Source: an uncultured Bacteroidota bacterium (GTDB lineage: Bacteria; Bacteroidota; Bacteroidia; Chitinophagales; Saprospiraceae). Taken from it: 11,577 bases of DNA. Below, piece by piece: positions 6,433-11,577 of this stretch (positions are counted from its first letter, which is position 1; every line of letters starts with the position of its first letter). The stretch lies in the NCBI GenBank assembly GCA_937876435.1, contig CALEIL010000402.1:1-11577 (forward strand), written 5' to 3'. Under the pieces are notes generated by a model, which made no database searches, was not told where the DNA came from, and was given only the letters and a program-made list of their open reading frames with translations. Both the position numbers and the translations under genes were made by a program.

Positions 6433-7287
6433 ATGATACTGATTCTGGAATGCGGGTCTACTAAAAGCGACTGGTCTCTCTTGCATCCCCAGGGCGAGGT
6501 CATTTCGTTTTCAGATAGCGGCATCAATCCATCGACGCTTACCCGGGAAAAAGTGGATAAATATATCCGGAGGGGATCCCAAAAGCTGCACGATCTTCCC
6601 CTCATCACTAAAATTTACCACTACGGTGCCGGGGTCAGTGGAACCCAGCAACAGGAATTGCTCCGGGAAATATATCGTACGTATTTCACCAACGCTACCC
6701 TATCCCTGGAAGGTGATATGCTGGCCGCGGTTCGTGCCACTTTAGGCGATGAAATGGGCATCGTCTGCATCCTGGGTACTGGTTCCAATTCATGCTACTT
6801 TGACGGACAGAGCATCACGGCCAACTATCAGGGATTTGGATATCTGATCGGAGACGAGGGAGGGGGCGTGGATATCGGGACCCGCCTGATCAAATTGTAT
6901 TATTCCAACTCGCTGCCATCGGAAATAGCCCGCGAGCTGGAGGATGAACTGGGAGACCGATCAGTATTTGTCAAAAAACTGTATTCACATTCCAAGCCCA
7001 ACAAGTACCTGGCCTCGTTTACCCCCATCGTGGCACGGTACCAAAACCATCCCGTTGTAAAGGCCGAAATCAAGGGATCATTTGAGGCATTGATCAAAAA
7101 TTATCTGTCAAAATATCCCAAAATTGACAAACTTCCAGTTAACTTTGTGGGCTCAATTTCTGAGCACTTCAGGGAAATCCTGACTGAAACCCTTGAGGAT
7201 CAGGGATTGAGGGCGGGAAAATTTGTAACCCGTCCCATGATAGAATTAGAAAAGTATCACTTCAAGGAATTACAGAATGAGCAATAA
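6433..7287 (+). CDS. BadF/BadG-family ATPase, probable N-acetylglucosamine kinase
   Basis: A 284-residue member of the ASKHA (actin/hexokinase) fold, BadF/BadG/BcrA/BcrD branch, which in Bacteroidota is usually annotated as N-acetylglucosamine kinase. Visible motifs are the phosphate-1 loop LECGSTKSDW (5-14), SLEGDMLAA (91-99) with D95 as candidate catalytic acid, the phosphate-2 loop ILGTGSNS (113-120), and GYLIGDEGGGVDIG (136-149). These would bind ATP and position an amino-sugar hydroxyl. The precise sugar cannot be read from sequence; glucosamine or another hexose is possible. Length is normal for the bacterial subgroup and there is no membrane or export signal. The ATG follows an A-rich leader (AAACAAAGAAAAT). 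The 3' end overlaps pfkA by 11 bases, so the genes are co-transcribed and probably translationally coupled, placing this enzyme at an entry point to glycolysis. Confidence 0.88.
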   Translation: MILILECGSTKSDWSLLHPQGEVISFSDSGINPSTLTREKVDKYIRRGSQKLHDLPLITKIYHYGAGVSGTQQQELLREIYRTYFTNATLSLEGDMLAAVRATLGDEMGIVCILGTGSNSCYFDGQSITANYQGFGYLIGDEGGGVDIGTRLIKLYYSNSLPSEIARELEDELGDRSVFVKKLYSHSKPNKYLASFTPIVARYQNHPVVKAEIKGSFEALIKNYLSKYPKIDKLPVNFVGSISEHFREILTETLEDQGLRAGKFVTRPMIELEKYHFKELQNEQ

Positions 7288-8260
7288 GTCCATTAACCGT
7301 ATCGCCGTATTGACCTCAGGGGGGGACGCCCCGGGCATGAATGCAGCCATACGAAGTGTGGTGCGGGCATCGGCCCACTTTGGAAAACACGTCTACGGAA
7401 TATACCGGGGATATGATGGAATGATCAAAGGCACCATCAAAAGAATCGAACGAAACGAGGTAGGGAATATCATCCACCGGGGTGGAACTATCCTCAAAAC
7501 CGCCCGAAGTTATGAATTTTTCACTCCGGAAGGTCGCCAACGCGCTTACGATACCCTGAAAGCTCACGACATCGATGCGTGCGTGGTCATCGGGGGTAAC
7601 GGAACCTACACAGCTGCGATGATCTTTGCGCAGGAATTTGACATCCCTATGATGGGGATACCCGGGACTATCGACAACGATATTTACGGGACCGATTTTA
7701 CGATTGGTTTTGATACCGCGCTCAATACCGCGATCGATGCGGTCGATAAAATCAGGGATACAGCGGACAGTCACAACCGGGTGTTCTTTATCGAGGTCAT
7801 GGGCCGTCATACCGGCCATCTGGCACTTCATACAGGCATTGGCAGTGGTGCGACCGGCATATTGATTCCGGAGAATAATGTGAGCATCGACAGTCTGGTG
7901 AGCCAATTGAGAAAAGGGGTCAAACGGGGAAAACTGTTTAGCCTCGTGATCGTTGCTGAAGGGAATAAAACTGGCGGGGCAGCAAAAATTGCCGAGGAAG
8001 TCGCGGAGCAATTGCCCGAACTTGAATCCAAGGTGACCATTATAGGGCACCTCCAAAGAGGAGGAGCTCCTTCGTGTCACGATCGGGTTCTCGCCTCACG
8101 ACTGGGTTCCTCCGCCGTGAAGGCTATATTGGATGGCAATTACAATAAAGCGGTGGGCATCATCAACGATGAAATAGTATATACCGAATTTTCGGACGCT
8201 ATTTCCATGGATAAAAGCCCCAAAAAGAGCCTGATTGAAATGACCCAAATCCTTTCGTAA
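7277..8260 (+). CDS. pfkA: 6-phosphofructokinase (GGDGS signature varied to GGNGT)
   Basis: A 327-residue enzyme that phosphorylates fructose 6-phosphate to the 1,6-bisphosphate, the committed glycolytic step. Family motifs are complete in order: TSGGDAPGMNAAIRSVVR (13-30) for the nucleotide, GGTILKTARS (69-78), PGTIDNDIYGTDFTIGFDTA (129-148) with D133 equivalent to the catalytic base D127 of E. coli, EVMGRHTGHLAL (173-184), and GHLQRGGAPSCHDRVLASR for sugar phosphate and allosteric contacts. The oddity is IGGNGTY at 105-111. N108 stands where E. coli D103 contributes to Mg-ATP binding in GGDGS. The following Gly (G109) is retained; PPi-dependent enzymes usually have Asp there, so ATP use remains more likely. 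The codon is AAC and the surrounding frame is intact. The start overlaps the upstream kinase and the stop overlaps the cutA start. Confidence 0.94.
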   Translation: MSNKSINRIAVLTSGGDAPGMNAAIRSVVRASAHFGKHVYGIYRGYDGMIKGTIKRIERNEVGNIIHRGGTILKTARSYEFFTPEGRQRAYDTLKAHDIDACVVIGGNGTYTAAMIFAQEFDIPMMGIPGTIDNDIYGTDFTIGFDTALNTAIDAVDKIRDTADSHNRVFFIEVMGRHTGHLALHTGIGSGATGILIPENNVSIDSLVSQLRKGVKRGKLFSLVIVAEGNKTGGAAKIAEEVAEQLPELESKVTIIGHLQRGGAPSCHDRVLASRLGSSAVKAILDGNYNKAVGIINDEIVYTEFSDAISMDKSPKKSLIEMTQILS

Positions 8261-8577
8261 TGTCACTACCTAAGATCATCACCTGTTATACCACCTTAGG
8301 GGACCAGCAGAGCGCCGAATCGCTGATCAGCCAATTACTGGACAGCCGCTTGATCGCCTGTGGAGTTTCCTGGTCCGTACACAGTCAGTACAATTGGCAA
8401 CAAGAATCTCATGCCGAAGGAGAATTCGTTGTCTTGATGAAATCATCGCTGGATTTGAAAGACCGACTCCTCAGCCGTATCCAGGATTTTCACCCGTACG
8501 ATCTGCCGTGTATCCTTCTACAGGAAGTGGAGTGCAATCTGGCGTATTACGACTGGGTGCAGCAGCAGACGGGATGA
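8260..8577 (+). CDS. cutA: CutA1-like protein
   Basis: A 105-residue protein of the CutA family, small trimeric ferredoxin-like-fold proteins resembling PII. The family name comes from E. coli divalent cation tolerance, but the biochemical role is unsettled. Supporting segments are TCYTTLGDQQSAESLISQLL near the N-terminus, LDSRLIACGVSWSVHSQYNW (27-46; the family usually has an R-L-x-A-C-x-N core followed by S-x-Y-x-W), a central strand EFVVLMKSS, and HPYDLPCIL (78-86, equivalent to the HPYEVPEI signature). It closes with a Y-x-x-W motif. The conserved Asn after the Cys is replaced here by Gly-Val-Ser. Its ATG shares one base with the pfkA stop (TAATG), so it is the third gene of the kinase operon. 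No hairpin terminator follows. Confidence 0.87.
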   Translation: MSLPKIITCYTTLGDQQSAESLISQLLDSRLIACGVSWSVHSQYNWQQESHAEGEFVVLMKSSLDLKDRLLSRIQDFHPYDLPCILLQEVECNLAYYDWVQQQTG

Positions 8578-8644
8578 GAATAAAGTGATTTTTTATAATT
8601 GCCCCAAAATAGAACTGACTATAATTGTTATTTATGTATTAACA

Positions 8645-8688
8645 CAAGGTAATTAATGGATGTATTTACATAACAAAAATTAACCTTG
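8645..8688. repeat. Nested inverted repeats upstream of the accessory cluster
   Basis: An outer dyad pairs CAAGGT-AATT (8645-8654) with AATTAACCTTG (8678-8688), differing by one bulged base. Inside it, with a nearly shared centre, is a perfect dyad ATGTA-TT-TACAT (8660-8671). The right outer arm contains TAACCTTG (8681-8688), a one-mismatch fit to TAnnTTTG, so the structure could be an operator overlapping a promoter. The element lies in a 179-base AT-rich gap (8578-8756) after cutA that shows no gene. Dyads are read directly; regulation is inferred. Confidence 0.6.
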
Positions 8689-8756
8689 CAATCTTACACA
8701 TTTTTCAAAATGTAGCTTATTCATTACAGGTAATCAAAAAGGAGACTTCACAAATC

Positions 8757-9254
8757 ATGGAATCCAATGAGGTTTACCTCCCACCTCAACCAATCGTACA
8801 ACACTTTAACCTGGATTGTCAATATTCCAATACCGGTACTTGTTTTGTGTCGACCACCCTGGGTCCTGTAGATGATAAGATTTCGGCCATTTCGATCAAT
8901 GGCCATTATTTGAATACATTGCACCTTGATGAAGAACAAATAAAAGCTAATTCCAGCGTATTTAATTACGATATGGTTTTTCCTGATGAGGACAATTGGT
9001 CGCAATATGAAGTGTCTTCAACATTTAGCCAAATAATTCGAACCCCTCCGGATTCTATCACTTTACGTCCTGTGGTCAGAGTCAGCATTGCCTACTTATC
9101 TACCGACCTGGCCCGGTTATTTCAGGAAATCCAGGGAACGTATGCCATAGGGGAGGATATTTTCGCCAACCTCGTTCCGTTTCATTCCAATTTCAATAAT
9201 GCCTTTGGGGTATTCGGTTTGTACAATGAGGATGTACGGATTATTAAGTTGTAA
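8757..9254 (+). CDS. DUF4249-like C-terminal fragment or short relative
   Basis: A 165-residue protein with no signal peptide or lipobox. Its last part, VRVSIAYLSTDLARLFQEI then ANLVPFHSNFNNAFGVFGLY (about 106-158), resembles the end of DUF4249 lipoproteins, where a beta strand and a helix lead to an 'N-x-x-x-x-x-G-x-F' finish. Full DUF4249 proteins are roughly twice as long and begin with a lipoprotein signal. Neither is present, and no matching frame exists upstream before cutA. It may therefore be a 5'-truncated remnant or an independent short protein. An AGGAG (8740-8744) precedes the ATG by 12 bases, a strong but distantly placed ribosome site. It opens a tight rightward cluster: the next ORF starts three bases after its stop and is in the same frame. 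The family assignment is by pattern memory and uncertain. Confidence 0.55.
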   Translation: MESNEVYLPPQPIVQHFNLDCQYSNTGTCFVSTTLGPVDDKISAISINGHYLNTLHLDEEQIKANSSVFNYDMVFPDEDNWSQYEVSSTFSQIIRTPPDSITLRPVVRVSIAYLSTDLARLFQEIQGTYAIGEDIFANLVPFHSNFNNAFGVFGLYNEDVRIIKL

Positions 9255-9257
9255 GTT

Positions 9258-9404
9258 GTGAAAAAATCTATTGTTATAGGATACAATAATGTAAAATATA
9301 AAGTTTGTAGCTCCGACCCCGGGTTGGTTTTGATAATTGATGGTTCCAAATCGCTTTACGAAAATGAATTGGTAGCTAAATTTGTTAAAGGATTTAGAGG
9401 ATGA
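9258..9404 (+). CDS. 48-residue GTG-start ORF between the DUF4249-like and DUF2442 genes
   Basis: A short open frame starts with GTG (no in-frame ATG) and runs to TGA. It encodes 48 residues beginning VKKSIVIGYNNVKYKVCSSD (first residue read as Met) and ending VAKFVKGFRG. It suggests two beta strands followed by a helix, is mildly basic, and has a single cysteine. Support is contextual: it starts three bases after the previous stop, its TGA overlaps the DUF2442 ATG (ATGA), and it exactly fills a gap that would otherwise be the only hole in the cluster. It shares frame with the upstream gene across one TAA, so it could also be a readthrough tail. I recognise no family; it does not look like DUF4160, the usual neighbour of DUF2442. 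Confidence 0.55.
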   Translation: MKKSIVIGYNNVKYKVCSSDPGLVLIIDGSKSLYENELVAKFVKGFRG

Positions 9405-9637
9405 GCACATCAATCATTGAAAAATCCATAGTAGCGACATCAGTCACCTTCACAGAATCCATGATGACTGTCATTTTTGAGGACGGACGGGAACTTTCTG
9501 CTCCATTGGAATGGTTCCGATCACTAAGAGACGCCTCGAAGTCTCAATTGGAGAATTGGCGTTTTATCGGGCGTGGTGAAGGAATCCATTGGGAAGATCT
9601 GGACGAAGATATTTCTGTGGAAGGTTTGTTGAGATAG
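9401..9637 (+). CDS. DUF2442 domain protein
   Basis: A 78-residue cytoplasmic protein that is almost entirely one DUF2442 domain. The signature is clear: VTFTESMMTVIFEDGRELSA (15-34), PLEWFRSLRDAS (35-46), and RGEGIHWEDLDEDISVEGLL (58-77), which corresponds to the family's G-x-G-I-H-W-x-x-x-D-E-D-I-S-V-x-x-L-L end. The molecular function of DUF2442 is not established. Many members sit beside a DUF4160 gene in a two-gene arrangement that looks toxin-antitoxin-like, but no DUF4160 is present; a 48-residue unknown ORF occupies that position instead. The ATG overlaps the stop of that ORF. A 24-base gap containing AGGA leads to the dynamin-like gene, so co-transcription with it is likely. Confidence 0.87.
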   Translation: MSTSIIEKSIVATSVTFTESMMTVIFEDGRELSAPLEWFRSLRDASKSQLENWRFIGRGEGIHWEDLDEDISVEGLLR

Positions 9638-9661
9638 AATATTATCTTACGATCAGGATAA

Positions 9662-11419
9662 ATGCGTAACTTTGAGGTAAAATCGACCTCCATGGCTGCA
9701 TTGACCGAAAAAAAGTTACTCCCCTATTTTGAACGTCTCAAGGCTCTAGTCGAAAAACTGGGCGAACAATCCAGCCGGATCGATCAGAGTGAGACCCAAA
9801 CTACCATCAATGAATTGCGACTCCGTATGGACGAACCTTTCCTGTTTGTCATAGTAGGGGAAGTCAAAGCGGGAAAAAGCAGTTTTATCAACGCCCTCCT
9901 AAGCACCGAAGAAGAAATCTGCGCGGTAGCTCCGGATCCTAAGACCGATACTATCCAACAGGTCAAATGGGGCGAGGTTCACGACGAAGTGGTCATCAAT
10001 GAATACCTTAAACAAATTTATTTCCCCGATCCTATATTGAAAGAAATATCCATCGTCGATACTCCGGGGACCAATACGATCGTCGATCATCATCAGGAAA
10101 TTACCGAAAGATTCGTCCCGGTCTCTGATCTGGTAGTATTTGTATTTGAAGCGAAAAACCCCTATCGCAAAAGTGCCTGGGACTTCCTGTCCTTCATCAA
10201 TCAGGAATGGAAAAAGAAGGTCATTTTCGTTCTGCAACAAAAAGATCTGGTGAATGAAAGTGATCTCGAGGTCAACATCAAGGGAGTTCTAAAAGAAGCT
10301 CTAAAATACAATGTACCCGATCCACAGGTTTTTGCGGTGTCAGCTCTGCAGGAAATACAGGGAAATACAGAATCCAGTGGATATCTGCCACTCCGGCAAT
10401 ATCTCAAGGAAAACATCACCGGCATCAACGCTTTCCGACTCAAAATAGAAAATCTGTTGGAACTGGTCTCCACCCTCAACGAAAAAATCAATACCGGACT
10501 CAAAGCACGCCGGACCCAATACGAAAGCGACCTTGCCTTTCGACAAGAGATCGATGAATCACTGGAACAACACGTTCAGAAGTCCCAAACCCAGGTACAG
10601 ACCCTTATCTACAACCTCCTGACCGGCTATGATAAGGCCACTATGATCGCACAGCGGGATCTGCGGGATGGATTGTCGTTTTTCCGATTGGTGAGCAAAT
10701 CATTTAAATCGATTTTCAACAGGAATGAATCACCCCAGGTTTGGTTGGGGGATATCAAAACAGATCTGGAGAAGAACCTGAAAATAGAAATGACCGACCG
10801 CCTCCACGATGGGGTGAGCGATCTGGCGGACAACATCCAGAATATGGCAAAAGTCGTTGAACTCAAGATCCTTAAAAATAAAACCATCCTCAAGGACAAC
10901 GACGAATTGTTTGGGCATATCGCCGAGCGGCGGCGACTGATCATCGAGGAACTTCAGAAATCCTTCCAGGATTTTATCCGGAATTCGGATAATTTTGTCA
11001 ACGCCGAACTAATCGAAGAAAGTTCTTCGATCAACCCCAATCTGGCTACCGGCAGCGGTCTGGCTATCATCGGGATTATCCTGACTGCGGTAACGCACGG
11101 ATCAGTATTTGACATTACCGGAGGATTGATCACCGCGATCGGGCTCTTATTTGCAGGAATCACCACCGGTATTAAGAAAGGAAAAATCATGCGTCGATTT
11201 GGGGAAGAAATCAAACTTACCAGAACCAAAATCGAAAAACAACTTTCCGAAAAGCTCGAAGAATATATTTTGCAAATCAAGGAAAAGATCGAATCCCAAT
11301 TTGTAGAATTTGATCAACTACTGATGGAAGAAGGGTACGACCTGGACAAAATGCAACGGAATTACGATTATATCCACGACGAACAGGTCAAAATTGGGAA
11401 GGAACTGGGAAAATTATAA
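9662..11419 (+). CDS. Bacterial dynamin-like GTPase
   Basis: A 585-residue large GTPase of the bacterial dynamin-like group, proteins that bind and remodel membranes using GTP. GTPase motifs are G1 VGEVKAGKSSF (65-75, K72/S73), G2 threonine within DPKTDT (92-97), G3 VDTPGTNT (132-139), and a G4-like LQQKDLV (191-197) with Gln in place of the usual Asn/Thr before KD. The region from about 255 to 455 is mostly helical, consistent with a coiled stalk. Two hydrophobic segments (about 464-478 and 485-503, joined by THGSVFDITGG) could form a membrane-inserting hairpin or paddle; a charged helical end (505-585) follows. The chosen start has AGGA five bases upstream; M11 is an alternative. It closes the 8757-11419 cluster. 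Related proteins are linked to membrane repair and, in some bacteria, phage tolerance. No partner dynamin is inside the window, and no terminator is visible after it. Confidence 0.9.
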   Translation: MRNFEVKSTSMAALTEKKLLPYFERLKALVEKLGEQSSRIDQSETQTTINELRLRMDEPFLFVIVGEVKAGKSSFINALLSTEEEICAVAPDPKTDTIQQVKWGEVHDEVVINEYLKQIYFPDPILKEISIVDTPGTNTIVDHHQEITERFVPVSDLVVFVFEAKNPYRKSAWDFLSFINQEWKKKVIFVLQQKDLVNESDLEVNIKGVLKEALKYNVPDPQVFAVSALQEIQGNTESSGYLPLRQYLKENITGINAFRLKIENLLELVSTLNEKINTGLKARRTQYESDLAFRQEIDESLEQHVQKSQTQVQTLIYNLLTGYDKATMIAQRDLRDGLSFFRLVSKSFKSIFNRNESPQVWLGDIKTDLEKNLKIEMTDRLHDGVSDLADNIQNMAKVVELKILKNKTILKDNDELFGHIAERRRLIIEELQKSFQDFIRNSDNFVNAELIEESSSINPNLATGSGLAIIGIILTAVTHGSVFDITGGLITAIGLLFAGITTGIKKGKIMRRFGEEIKLTRTKIEKQLSEKLEEYILQIKEKIESQFVEFDQLLMEEGYDLDKMQRNYDYIHDEQVKIGKELGKL

Positions 11420-11504
11420 CCTTAATTGCTCAGTCAGGACAAAATATTCAATTCTTTCGGGACCGTGGGTAGATCGTTTGGAGTTTGAGTACTCACTGCA
11501 GTCG

Positions 11505-11577
11505 CGAAGCGCTCCAACCATACCTGAGCCCCGCGAAGGACAGCCAAACCCACGAAGCGCACCAACCAGCCTGAGCC
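11505..11577. repeat. Degenerate GC-rich direct repeat, cut by the window end
   Basis: Two near-identical copies of about 25 bases, CGAAGCGCtCCAACCataCC then TGAGCC at 11505-11530, and CGAAGCGCaCCAACCagCC then TGAGCC at 11553-11577, repeat at a 48-base period. A third, shorter copy (CGCGAAGGACAGCCAAACCC, 11532-11551) lies between them. The array runs off the window, so its size is unknown. The plus strand reads open as Ser-Arg-Ser-Ala-Pro-Thr-type repeats and the minus strand also reads open, but neither has a start codon or coding character. I take it as a non-coding intergenic repeat; the first part of the 11420-11577 gap shows nothing else. Confidence 0.75.

Noticed and set aside
7316..8080. 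254-codon minus-strand open frame
   Set aside because: It is the antisense shadow of pfkA, whose frame carries all family motifs.
8578..8640. Terminator after cutA
   Set aside because: There is a T-run at about 8589-8597 but no stable hairpin immediately before it.
11421..11577. Possible coding sequence on either strand across the right-edge repeat
   Set aside because: Both strands are open only because of the repeat; no start codon, and the peptide is low-complexity (Ser/Pro/Arg repeats). More flank would be needed.
11505..11577. CRISPR array
   Set aside because: Only two full copies at 48-base period with a degenerate copy in the spacer position, so spacers are not unique; no cas genes nearby.

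Overview
The window reads as an ordinary chromosomal stretch of a member of the Bacteroidota, probably a Saprospiria- or Chitinophagia-like lineage. The evidence is a DUF3810 membrane protein, a DUF58/PPK2 gene pair, a BadF-type kinase and a DUF4249-like protein (families typical of this phylum), sparse Shine-Dalgarno sequences, and at least one clear TAnnTTTG promoter element. This assignment is an inference from gene content; no rRNA or tRNA is present to confirm it.

Left part (1-2950), redox and stress. An OxyR-type peroxide regulator reads leftward and ends next to a 16-unit hexamer microsatellite. Its upstream region carries a full ATAG-N7-CTAT OxyR-like site, so it probably regulates itself. 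A leftward DUF3810 membrane protein with a HELAH zinc motif ends in a terminator that is T-rich on both strands. Thioredoxin (trxA) diverges from it, reads rightward and ends in its own hairpin terminator.

Middle (3044-6106). Four rightward genes are packed as a probable operon: a DUF58 protein, a PPK2-type polyphosphate kinase, an Hsp15-like S4 RNA-binding protein and a secreted protein of unknown function. A 326-base gap with several hairpins and no convincing gene follows.

Sugar-kinase operon (6433-8577). A BadF/BadG-type (GlcNAc kinase-like) enzyme, 6-phosphofructokinase and a CutA-like protein overlap end to end, behind a good promoter element. The phosphofructokinase has Asn where the family's nucleotide/Mg signature normally has Asp.

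Right part (8578-11577), the most accessory-looking section. An AT-rich leader with nested palindromes precedes a tight rightward cluster: a signal-less DUF4249-like fragment, a 48-residue GTG-start ORF that is easy to overlook, a DUF2442 protein, and a dynamin-like GTPase with two hydrophobic segments. The last ~75 bases are a degenerate GC-rich repeat cut by the window edge. If the window holds an undescribed system, this four-gene cluster is the best candidate, but the sequence gives no direct evidence of what it does.
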